Below are positions 28,420-38,084 of a DNA stretch of 64,000 nucleotides, in pieces. The notes beneath the pieces are model-generated. The model did not search any database and was not told the DNA's origin. It worked only from the letters and a program-made list of their open reading frames with translations. The stretch is from contig CANRBC010000005.1 of NCBI GenBank assembly GCA_947628755.1, forward strand, positions 53,009 to 117,008. The letters run 5' to 3'. The stretch comes from an uncultured Clostridia bacterium (GTDB taxonomy: Bacteria; Bacillota; Clostridia; Lachnospirales; CAG-274). Position 1 is the first letter of the stretch, and every line of letters starts with the position of its first letter. A program made the translations under genes and the position numbers.

Positions 28420-31400
28420 TTATATATTTCTCCTTACATATCTGAATATAAATGTCACGGCTGAAAAGCTCATGAGAAGCAGAGCAAGGAGCTTCAAGGT
28501 ATCAGTCAGTCCATAGCCGCCTGTTTCGGGAAGAGGCGTGCCTGCTATGTTCTTAATTTCCATAGAAGCATATTCCACTCTGTTTGAGTAGTCAAGCACT
28601 CTGTACTCAGGCTCTTCCTCGTCCGTGTAATATCCGTCGGGCGGCTTAAGCTCCTTAAGCAAATACCTATCATAGCCAAGCACATCCTTGCATAAAATTC
28701 TTCCCGTATTATCTGTAATATCTATTCTTGAAAGATAATAGGTCGTATCTACACCACTATCGCTATGCACTATTGTCCTGACATAATCCGGCTCAAAGCC
28801 ACTCTCCCTGATTACATCATCCGAAAGAAGCTCCTTTACGTCGGGAGAATACAATCCGAATACTGCTCCCTCCAATACCTTTTCGCCTGTTTCATCGGTC
28901 TTTATAAGTCCATAACCCCAATTTTCCCTTGAATTCATATATCTGATATTGATATTTGATGCAGGATTATATGTAAATGAAGTATTGCGCTGAGTTATTG
29001 TTCTGCTGCCTACAACAGTTGAATTGTAGCTATATGTTTTACTGCTTTCCTCTGTAAGCTCTACAATACTGTAGGACTGAGTTATCATATTTCCCTTTGC
29101 ATCAAAATCAAAGCTCCAATTCCAAGGAGTATCGGTTTGTTCAATAACTCCCTCTGTATTAATATGCCATTGATAAAGTGAATTGAGGTCAACAGCTTCC
29201 GATACACCGCTGCCGGCAGGTACATTCAGAGTGACCTTTGTAAATGCCCTGCTATCAGCTGTCAATGCAGCAGCAATCGTATCTTGTGTATAATCGCTGA
29301 AGCTCATAGCTTCACCTAAATATATAATATAGCTGAAGGTCGTATCCTCCGAAGCGGTTATCTCTTTTCTGTCCTTATTTACAAGGGTCTTCGTAAGCTC
29401 CGGCACAGTAGGTATGCTTACGCCTACCTTAAGGGGAGTTGCAAAAAGCTGCTCCATTGTAGTTGCATCAATGGAATCGGGATTGTGTCTTTCATACCTA
29501 TAGCCAAAGGTATTCCATGCGGTTTCACCCGGCTTTGCTTTTTCATCAGCTATAGCCTTATATTTAAATGTAATAACTGCACCCGGCGGTATTTTTTCAG
29601 TAATCACAAGCCTTACTGACCTTATTGTATTCAATCCCTCTTCACTCAGACCTTCCCTGTAGTCCTTCCAATCTGAATTGCCATCAGGCTGCCAGTCCGA
29701 TTCTCCAAAGGTCGTCTTTGTGCTGTATTGTATAACAGGAGTAATTTCCATTTCAGTTCCGTCTTGTAGTTTTACAACACAACTGAAGCCTGGGTCTTTA
29801 TATAGGCTCAAAAGAAATTCGCTGCCTCTTGAAATACTTTCCGAAATTGTATTGGCGTCACCTATTTCGGGAAGATTGCTTATAAGCACAAGCCAGTTCA
29901 TATACAAATCCTCGGAATTGTTTACCGTAAGGGTATATTCCACAGGTTCATTCTTGTCCTTTATAACTATCTTGTTTTTGCTTTCACTGCCTTTTGCATG
30001 GTTGTTTTGCCCTTTGCAGTCATCGATTTCCATTTCCGATGAGGTCGGTGAGGAAATATCGGAGCTTATATAGTCTATTGCTCTTACACCTGCATTAGCA
30101 CCGCTTTCCCGTATATTTTCGCCATTGATTACAGCTCCCTCGTCATAAGACGCATTTGGTTTTAACACAGCTGTATTGTATATGGCAGGGTCGGAATTGT
30201 ATACACCCGTAGCGTTGTTTGACTGAACGGTCATTTCTACATAGCCGTTCGGAGCTATTGCCCAGCCCTCTCCTTTTGGAAAATCAATGGTAAGTGTCAT
30301 ACTATCCACGTTTTTCTTAAGGGCAACGCTGGCAGGCCGTTCAAGAGCGTTCTGATTATAACCGTATTTAATATCAAAATAGCCTTCCTTTGGCGTTCCC
30401 TTTTCAATATCCTCTGCATTAAATACTAAATCATCTTTTCTGTTTGTTGTAAGAGTAACAGATATATTGTCTTTGCCTATATTTTGCCAATCACCAAATT
30501 TAAGCAGATAATTATTATTCATCCATGAAAGTCTGCCATCTTCATAGCTGTCTTTCGTTCTGGCTTGAAAATCTCTGCTGTAGCTGTTATAGGTAACATT
30601 GCCTTTGAAATACTGAGGAAATTCCAAAGTGTCCGTAAAGGTATAACCGTCCATCATGCCTGTTCCGTCATTGTATTCCTTTACAGTCCATGTAACGGTA
30701 TTACCCTTTGTAACACTATGCCCCGTATCTACGGTTGAGCCTGTGGAGGTCACCTTTTTCTCAATGCCCGGCACAATATCGTTTCCACGATATACCGTTA
30801 CATCGGAGGCTATCCACATGGATTCGTTATTTCCTGATGTAAAGCCATGATTTCTTGCCTCGCTGTTGTCCCATAGGTATCTTTCACCGTCGTTATTTGG
30901 CGTCATCTTATTAAACGTACTTATGTTTACTGCAGTATCATTGTCAACGGCTATTTCCATTCCGCTGTTGTAAAGCTCCATAGCCGCGGCATTTACCGCC
31001 GTATCCTCGCTGTCGTATTCCGGTCCTGTAAGACATTCATAGCCAAACTGTACATAATACCCCGGCTCAAGATAAAATTTATCCTTCATGGCATCATATC
31101 CAAAGCCTGTACATGGAGTACCCTTATCGCATTCTATATCGAAGCCCATTATAACATGTCCGTTTCTGCTTTCAACACGTTTTGCCTTTACCATAGGATA
31201 ATCTCCGTTAAGTCCTATCTTTGAACCCGGTGCGGCAACTGCAAGCTCCGGTCTTGAGCTATCATGTACCATTACATTATCTTTAATATTTTCAACGCAG
31301 CCTACACCTGCCCATGAATTATAATAATCTCCAGGATTTATATCCGGATTGTTTCTCAGTGAAAAGAATGTAAAGCCCTTGGGCAGCTGGTCATATATGG

Positions 31401-34400
31401 TAGACAAATACAGCCTTGTGGTACTGCTGCTGTTCTTTATTATTGTATAATAGGCGACCATACCTCTGCTGAGAGTTGTGCCTGCCGCCTCAATATCATT
31501 CTGATAGGTAAAACGGTCCTGTCCTCTGTAATAAGTTTTAACGCTGGGCTTTGGTACTGCTGCGCTGTAATCAATATTGGCATTATACATAGTATATCTG
31601 CCTGTTTCGTATACGCCCTTCTGCAAAAATGCAAGTCCCGGGTCTGAAAGCTCGTGGCTTACTGACTTAGGATACTCCCACGCTTCAAGAGTGTTTGTAA
31701 GATAGTCTGTGCCATGAGCAGCCATATATTCCTGCCATTGTTCAGGCGTATCTCCCGGAAAATCAAGAGTCACATATATATAGAGAGAAGCGCTTGTATC
31801 TGGGAATTCAGCGCTGAAGGTGTTCTTCCATCTCATATACTGCTGTTTTATATCGGGAGTTGTGCCTGTAACATCATCTCTTGAATCAATATAGATTTCC
31901 CTACCGTCACTTACAGTATTTGGAGAAATTTCGGAGCTGCCGTTTTTTATATTTATATTTGCTCCGTTTGTACAGTATTCAATGGAAATATTGTCTGCAT
32001 ACCTCCATTCAAAGAAACCGTCGTTATATGGAAGAATGTCGAAAAAGTCGCTGCCTCTTAATATTTGCGGAGCATTGTCGACCTCATTTTTGAATTCAAG
32101 TCTGTATGTGACCTTTCGTGTATCCCTTGTTATCCTTGAAAAATCATCACTGTCAAGTATATCAAGAGCCGGTCTGCTGCCCTTCTCCGTAACTATTTTC
32201 TTGTCAAATTTAAGTGCAAAGGAATATCCGCCCTTGAAGTCGTAAAGCCTGTGGCTTGGTCTGTCACCCATCCAGCCTCTGTTGAATACCTTGCGCTTCA
32301 TAGAGCTTTCATTGCACTTCAAAAACTCAATATCGGAATATACCTTGTAATTTATTTCACATGTAAAGTTTGCGCCTAAGAAATCCTTTATATACCACTT
32401 GGCAGTTGTAGCGATTTCACCGTTGTCAAGTCTTTCAACGGTAATTCTGTCAGCATAGTAATCGCCAAACATAACGCCTCGGAATTCCCTTTTGCTTCCA
32501 ACCGCTTCATCAGGCATAAGCACATAATAATCCTTGTTGTCAGACTTGTTTGTGTAAACCTTAAGACCGGAAGTCCATTCTGCGCCCCTATTGTCCTCTA
32601 CAGGCGCAAGAAAAGCTGATACGCCTTCCATATAATCCGTTACGGGGATAACATCATCATATCCGCTGTCATTGTTATGGAAAATGACTATATCATAATC
32701 CCATACGGTATCATTGTTAAACTCATAGTCGTTTCCCATCTGATCTGTTTTTCCGTCTATTGTACCTGCCTTCTGGAGGGTTATTTCGGGTCTGAGCTTA
32801 ATACTGCCAAGATTGGAGGATATTCCTGCGTTCTTTATAACACCGCTGTCCTCTTTGCAGGCTGAAACACTATTATTATCGGCGTGCTCTATAAATACAT
32901 CGTTTATGGTATTTCCTGCCGAGCTGGAGGTATCCTCTGTACTGCCGTAATATTCGTCTCTGTCGTCTACAAGAAGCATAAATGTATTCTTAAAGCTGGA
33001 ATAAATATTAAATTCCTTAGAGCTGCCTGCGTCAAGACCCTCCGTATAATACCGCACCGTATATGTACACGGCTCTGTCACTACAAATCCAAGGGCATCA
33101 AGGGCTTCGTCTATTGAAGAATAATCTTTGTCCTTACCTATTGTATAGCTATTATTTACGTCTCCGTAAACAATATTTATATTGTAAATATCAGCATTTT
33201 CAGCATCCTGTGATATTGTTATAACAGCTTTGTCTGTAACACGGTCCGTATCGCTGTAGGAACGACTTATATAATCTCCGCCGTCTCCTGAATACTGTAC
33301 GTCAAGCGTATCTGTAGTTCTGCCGTCTACAAGTACGACGCTTTCATTATGCCTGCTGTCTGATATAAAGGCATTTTTGATTATAAATTCGTAGCGGTTT
33401 TCCTCATCACTTGCCTCTTTAAACATTTTCTCCATATCAGAGGGTCTTATATAATGATATTTATTCAGATTATCCTCAAAATAACTAAGCTCTCCACAAT
33501 TAAATGCTGAGTTGTTTTCGGCAGTTATTCTGAATATATCATCATCGCCGAAGTTCATAAACTTATCTCCGCTTGGGTCCTTTACATCATACTCATTTAC
33601 TCTTATTTTCTTAAGAGTAATATCGCCCTGTACAGAAGATAATGCTATATCGTGCTTAACGGTATATTCCTCCGGTGACCATGACTCTGCATAATAATAG
33701 TTTTCATTACAGTCTACCTTGTTTATGGCATCCTTAAGCACTACATTTGCTGCCGTATCGGGATTATCTTTTTTATAGCTTTCCTCGTCAAAAATGAGGA
33801 CTTTAGGGCCAAATATAACGTCTATGGAAGGATTGCCCATTTCAGAGCCGTTGTACGTATTATTTTTATTGAATATTTCCCATTTCAGAGTAATTGTATT
33901 ATCCTCATTGATTTCAAAATCCACACCGCCTGCTACAGATACATTGCCATTATTGAGCTTTACTCTTACAAGCTCATATTCCTCCTCGTCAATGGTAACA
34001 TATATAACATAAACGCCGCCGCCTTCACTTACAAATTCACATCTGTAATTTCCGTTTTTCTTTGCTTCCTTTATCCCTTCTCTCCAGCTTATATATGTAG
34101 GAAGCGTAAATGTGTCCTCTATATCTATGGAATTTACATAATCGCTGGCCAGACTGCGGTTAGCTCCAATCTGCGCTCCGCCGTGTTCCTCATCCTTTCC
34201 CCAAAATACCCAATAGCCTAAATTAGCCAGAGTTTTTTTGCCATCGGGAGAAAGCATCATTTTCACTTTATCTGCGGAATTATAAATTTTTTCTATAGGA
34301 TAGTGGTACTCTATGGTATTCCATACAGTTTTATGGTATTCTCCGTTTGTAAAAATTCCCTCTTCAGACAAATCATCCGTAGGCAGTATGACCTTGCCGT

Positions 34401-37400
34401 CATATCCTGCAAAGCTGTCATTGTTTCCGCCTACTCCCCATACATATAAGGTACTGTTGTCGGGCTTTCCGTTGGGATATGAAAAATCCAAGCTGATAGG
34501 AATTGTCTGTCCGCTGGGAACAGGACCTATCTCATAATAGTGATAATCTGTATTTTCCACCTTATGATAGGTAACAGGCACATTGTTGGATTCGCTTATA
34601 TTGTCTGTAAATAAACAGTCTTTACTGCACCTGAAGTAAAGTCTCAGCATACGGTTTTGTCCGTCTTGCGAAACATTAATTCTTATTTTATTCTGTTCTC
34701 CCGTAAGAAGCTCCTCTTTATCAGAAAATATCTCATAAAGTCCTTCATATATTTTTATAGGAGTTCTTCCGTCTACTCTTGTACCGAAAAATTCCTCTTC
34801 CTCCATATCCTCGGAAGGAGCGCCTTCAAGACCTGTATTATAGAAGGTAACACTTACTGCGCCCTTGTCCTTAAATATTTCAAGAGCCGCTTCAACAGTT
34901 GTGCAATCCTGAACGCTTTTCAAAGACATACACTCTGCAAAGGCATGAAGTGATACAGAAGTAATGCTTTCAATATTTTCAAATGTAACAGAGCTGACTT
35001 TTGACATGCTCAAGGCATAATCGTCAACAGCTGTGACATTATAACTGTTGTCTTCGCCTACTGCTTCGGGGATTTCAAAGCTCCCGCTTCTGTTTTCACA
35101 GGCATATACAAGCATAGCCGTTTTATCATCATTGAGCTTATACAAATCGCCTTCTGCCGAAACAAAGTATTTTCCCGCTTCTATGGTATCCAAAGGCGCA
35201 GGAAGTCCTGTAGAAGCAGTATCGCCTGTTATTTCGAGTTCATTTTCTCCTTCAAACACAAGCCTGCCTATATGCTTCTGTCCTGCCGCAAAAATATCCG
35301 ATGTAATGCTCTTACTGTCCTTGCCTATTGCCATTGTAAAATTAGTATTTACATTTGTAAATATATCTCTTGTGACAGTTTTGAGATTTGTGGAATTTAC
35401 ATAGAAGTATGAAAGCGACGGCATATTGCTAAAGGCAAAATCTCTTATCTCCTCAACCGTTGGCGGAAGTATTACCTTACTCAGAGTTGAACAGCTGTCA
35501 AAGGCTCTGTTTTTTATTGTCTTTAAATATCTGAGCTTTGAAAAATCCAAGCTCTTAAGAGCCGTCTTTGAAAAGGCATAGCCTTCTATAGTTGTAAGTA
35601 CACTGTCTTCGGGTATTATCAGCTGACTGAGTCTCTTGCAGTTTTCAAAAGCATTTCCTGTTATTGTTCCCAGAGATACAGGAAATGCAACGCTTTCAAG
35701 TCCGGAATTGTTAAAGGCTCTGTTGCTTAATTTTCCCAGACTGGGAAGCCTTGTAAGGTCTACAGACTTAAGGCTTTCCGTATTCATAAGTGACCAATCG
35801 CCTAATTCCCATACAAAATTCTTTTCTATGACGCCGTTAAAATCAATTTCGCTAAGAGATGTGCAGCCATAGAACATAGCGCCGCCATTTGAGCTAAAGT
35901 TATATCTTTCGGGCATAATTACTCTCTTAAGACTTGTACAGCCCTTAAATGTGCCTACGGCAACATTGTTGTTATTATTGCCTGTATATCCTTGAAATAA
36001 TACGCTATAGGAGCTTATTGCTGAAAAATCGATTTCCTCAAGAGAGGTACAATTCTGGAAAATACCTATGCCCATCTGATTCAAAGTGCCGCTTCCAAGC
36101 CTGAAGCTCTTAAGCTCCTTACAGCCATAAAAGGCAAAATCACCTATATAGGTACTTATTCCATTCACAATATTCACATCTCTGAGAGCCGTATTGTAAA
36201 AAGCGCCTCCCGATGCCATATCTTCTACATTTCCTGTCCTTGTGGCATATCCTATCGAATTTATTTTTATATTCTCAAAATTTATTTTTGAAAGCCTTAC
36301 ACAATTACTAAAGGCTGCTCCCTCTATAGTTACGGGATAGATCATATTTTCAGGTGTATCGAAGACCACTTCTTCAAGAGATGTGCAGTATTCAAAGGCT
36401 CTTTCCCTTATAATCATCATACCCGGCGCGTCTACATCGAAAATAACCTTCTTAAGACGACTTTCATTGCCTGCAAACTCTCCCTGCTCCATTACCTTTG
36501 TAGGAATAGTCGCAGGTCCCATATTTGTAATATGCACAGTAAGGGTATAGGACAAGTCATGATTAAGAGTAAGCTCATAGTTAGCGCTGTTTATCACCTG
36601 CTCTATGCTGAGAGGCATAATATCACAGGAAAGACAGCCGCTGTCATGTCTGTGCTCTAAATATCCGCACACAAGCTCTCCGTTTTCGTTATAGCAGCCT
36701 GTACTGTGAGTATGCTCCTCAAGACCGCATATAAATTTATCCTGTCCGTCCGTTTCTATACTGTCAGTAGTAGTTTCCGTATATTCCTCTACATAATCCT
36801 CGCTGTGAGTTTCAACCGTTGTATCGGCATCTGCTCCGCCGCCGGATATAATTTCATCGGGCACAGTTATTCCATTGTCAGGCTCGTCGGGATACTGTTC
36901 ACTGTACTTCGGCTGGTCATAATCAGCTTCACTATCATCCGTGGGGTTGCTTACAGAGCTTGATGACACAACCGTATCGGGTATAAAGAAGCCTGCGTCC
37001 TTATCAGTGGTTTCCTCGGCTTCGGCTTCTGTTGCCTCGGTTATCTCCATTTCTGTTTCGGTGATTTCCTCGGTCTCAGTTTCTGTTTCCTCATCTACGA
37101 CAACCTCTATATCACTCTCATAACATTCCTCTGTATGAGTATGCTCCTCAAGACCGCATATAAGCTCCTCACTTGTTTCATAACATTCCTCGGTGTGGGT
37201 ATGCTCGTCATTTTCCTCAAGTCCGCATACAAGAGCCGTGTTATAGGTATAGCACTCTTCGCTATGGGTATGCTCCTCCAAGCCGCATATAGTTTTTCTT
37301 TCCATTGTGATGCCCGGAAGTATAAGTATATATGTAGTTATAAACACAACAATAACGCCCATTACAGACAAAAGCCTATATCTGAGCTTATTTCTTTTCT

Positions 37401-37443
37401 GCTGTGATATAAAATTTGACGCACGCTTTAACAGATCATTCAC
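28420..37443 (-). CDS. Giant LPXTG-type surface adhesin 1 (Cys/His HTHxxECY repeats, BspA-like leucine-rich repeats, DUF11/isopeptide-type and SpaA-like domains, LPETG sorting signal)
   Basis: N-term TM/signal; five CG(L)EEHTH..ECY-like units; SpaA-like GLYSPDVKELL...LLKELKPPDGYY; C-term LPETGGYGLTDTLKLLALLLMSFSAVTFIFRYVRRNI. GTG start at 37443 (cognate to gene 2 ATG) preferred over the ORF start at 37530. Confidence 0.9.
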   Translation of the reverse strand: MNDLLKRASNFISQQKRNKLRYRLLSVMGVIVVFITTYILILPGITMERKTICGLEEHTHSEECYTYNTALVCGLEENDEHTHTEECYETSEELICGLEEHTHTEECYESDIEVVVDEETETETEEITETEMEITEATEAEAEETTDKDAGFFIPDTVVSSSSVSNPTDDSEADYDQPKYSEQYPDEPDNGITVPDEIISGGGADADTTVETHSEDYVEEYTETTTDSIETDGQDKFICGLEEHTHSTGCYNENGELVCGYLEHRHDSGCLSCDIMPLSIEQVINSANYELTLNHDLSYTLTVHITNMGPATIPTKVMEQGEFAGNESRLKKVIFDVDAPGMMIIRERAFEYCTSLEEVVFDTPENMIYPVTIEGAAFSNCVRLSKINFENIKINSIGYATRTGNVEDMASGGAFYNTALRDVNIVNGISTYIGDFAFYGCKELKSFRLGSGTLNQMGIGIFQNCTSLEEIDFSAISSYSVLFQGYTGNNNNNVAVGTFKGCTSLKRVIMPERYNFSSNGGAMFYGCTSLSEIDFNGVIEKNFVWELGDWSLMNTESLKSVDLTRLPSLGKLSNRAFNNSGLESVAFPVSLGTITGNAFENCKRLSQLIIPEDSVLTTIEGYAFSKTALKSLDFSKLRYLKTIKNRAFDSCSTLSKVILPPTVEEIRDFAFSNMPSLSYFYVNSTNLKTVTRDIFTNVNTNFTMAIGKDSKSITSDIFAAGQKHIGRLVFEGENELEITGDTASTGLPAPLDTIEAGKYFVSAEGDLYKLNDDKTAMLVYACENRSGSFEIPEAVGEDNSYNVTAVDDYALSMSKVSSVTFENIESITSVSLHAFAECMSLKSVQDCTTVEAALEIFKDKGAVSVTFYNTGLEGAPSEDMEEEEFFGTRVDGRTPIKIYEGLYEIFSDKEELLTGEQNKIRINVSQDGQNRMLRLYFRCSKDCLFTDNISESNNVPVTYHKVENTDYHYYEIGPVPSGQTIPISLDFSYPNGKPDNSTLYVWGVGGNNDSFAGYDGKVILPTDDLSEEGIFTNGEYHKTVWNTIEYHYPIEKIYNSADKVKMMLSPDGKKTLANLGYWVFWGKDEEHGGAQIGANRSLASDYVNSIDIEDTFTLPTYISWREGIKEAKKNGNYRCEFVSEGGGVYVIYVTIDEEEYELVRVKLNNGNVSVAGGVDFEINEDNTITLKWEIFNKNNTYNGSEMGNPSIDVIFGPKVLIFDEESYKKDNPDTAANVVLKDAINKVDCNENYYYAESWSPEEYTVKHDIALSSVQGDITLKKIRVNEYDVKDPSGDKFMNFGDDDIFRITAENNSAFNCGELSYFEDNLNKYHYIRPSDMEKMFKEASDEENRYEFIIKNAFISDSRHNESVVLVDGRTTDTLDVQYSGDGGDYISRSYSDTDRVTDKAVITISQDAENADIYNINIVYGDVNNSYTIGKDKDYSSIDEALDALGFVVTEPCTYTVRYYTEGLDAGSSKEFNIYSSFKNTFMLLVDDRDEYYGSTEDTSSSAGNTINDVFIEHADNNSVSACKEDSGVIKNAGISSNLGSIKLRPEITLQKAGTIDGKTDQMGNDYEFNNDTVWDYDIVIFHNNDSGYDDVIPVTDYMEGVSAFLAPVEDNRGAEWTSGLKVYTNKSDNKDYYVLMPDEAVGSKREFRGVMFGDYYADRITVERLDNGEIATTAKWYIKDFLGANFTCEINYKVYSDIEFLKCNESSMKRKVFNRGWMGDRPSHRLYDFKGGYSFALKFDKKIVTEKGSRPALDILDSDDFSRITRDTRKVTYRLEFKNEVDNAPQILRGSDFFDILPYNDGFFEWRYADNISIEYCTNGANINIKNGSSEISPNTVSDGREIYIDSRDDVTGTTPDIKQQYMRWKNTFSAEFPDTSASLYIYVTLDFPGDTPEQWQEYMAAHGTDYLTNTLEAWEYPKSVSHELSDPGLAFLQKGVYETGRYTMYNANIDYSAAVPKPSVKTYYRGQDRFTYQNDIEAAGTTLSRGMVAYYTIIKNSSSTTRLYLSTIYDQLPKGFTFFSLRNNPDINPGDYYNSWAGVGCVENIKDNVMVHDSSRPELAVAAPGSKIGLNGDYPMVKAKRVESRNGHVIMGFDIECDKGTPCTGFGYDAMKDKFYLEPGYYVQFGYECLTGPEYDSEDTAVNAAAMELYNSGMEIAVDNDTAVNISTFNKMTPNNDGERYLWDNSEARNHGFTSGNNESMWIASDVTVYRGNDIVPGIEKKVTSTGSTVDTGHSVTKGNTVTWTVKEYNDGTGMMDGYTFTDTLEFPQYFKGNVTYNSYSRDFQARTKDSYEDGRLSWMNNNYLLKFGDWQNIGKDNISVTLTTNRKDDLVFNAEDIEKGTPKEGYFDIKYGYNQNALERPASVALKKNVDSMTLTIDFPKGEGWAIAPNGYVEMTVQSNNATGVYNSDPAIYNTAVLKPNASYDEGAVINGENIRESGANAGVRAIDYISSDISSPTSSEMEIDDCKGQNNHAKGSESKNKIVIKDKNEPVEYTLTVNNSEDLYMNWLVLISNLPEIGDANTISESISRGSEFLLSLYKDPGFSCVVKLQDGTEMEITPVIQYSTKTTFGESDWQPDGNSDWKDYREGLSEEGLNTIRSVRLVITEKIPPGAVITFKYKAIADEKAKPGETAWNTFGYRYERHNPDSIDATTMEQLFATPLKVGVSIPTVPELTKTLVNKDRKEITASEDTTFSYIIYLGEAMSFSDYTQDTIAAALTADSRAFTKVTLNVPAGSGVSEAVDLNSLYQWHINTEGVIEQTDTPWNWSFDFDAKGNMITQSYSIVELTEESSKTYSYNSTVVGSRTITQRNTSFTYNPASNINIRYMNSRENWGYGLIKTDETGEKVLEGAVFGLYSPDVKELLSDDVIRESGFEPDYVRTIVHSDSGVDTTYYLSRIDITDNTGRILCKDVLGYDRYLLKELKPPDGYYTDEEEPEYRVLDYSNRVEYASMEIKNIAGTPLPETGGYGLTDTLKLLALLLMSFSAVTFIFRYVRRNI

Positions 37444-38084
37444 TGCGCTTCCCCCTTCTTGCGCTTCTATCCGATATAAAATCTGCAACAGCCGTAATGG
37501 GTATGAGATACCCAAATCCTCCTGTTCCAAAAAATTTTATTTTGTTTTGCTTATACTTTTCTTATCTTCATGCTGCTAAAATTTTTGTAAACTCGATAAT
37601 TCTATTTCCGCCCAAAGCTTCCTGTTCATTTTTGTTTGAGAATTTTAACATTTTTAATAGTTTATACATATTTTAGCACAAATTACATAATTATTCAAGA
37701 CTTTTGGCATAATTTTTTTACAAAAACCACTAATTATTAATATTCCCTTTCTAATTTGTTGTTATAATTAACAAAAAATTCACTTAAAGCCTTTTATTTA
37801 TTGAAAAATACAGCATTGACATGTCGGCGGATATTTCTCCCTTGAGGTTCATAAATACAATAATATGTATTTATCTTTATAATTATGTACTCAAGGGTTT
37901 ATTGATTGTCCTTTTATAAAAAAACCGACAGGCAGACATTCATACAAGAATACATACCTATCGGTTATATTAAGAAAGACTGTCCCCATTGTGAGGGATA
38001 GGGCTCTGCAAGAGAAGAGGCATTTAAAATGCGACAGTCTGTCTTACAATATTTTGAATAGTCCATATAGGGACAAAATACAGT

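Noticed and set aside
28251-28420. Possible riboswitch
   Set aside because: Located 3' of the genes rather than in a leader and no recognised aptamer core; kept only as a structured 3' flank.
37444-37530. N-terminal extension of giant adhesin 1 (MEQEDLGISYPLRLLQILYRIEAQEGGSA)
   Set aside because: Paralog starts at the equivalent of VNDLLKRA; GTG at 37443 has an RBS (GGGGGAAGCGCA), so the extension is probably untranslated leader.
37839-37897. CCCTTGAG..CTCAAGGG nested hairpin between the adhesin genes as an invertible site
   Set aside because: Short 8-bp arms, no promoter between, no adjacent recombinase; more likely a terminator or incidental dyad.
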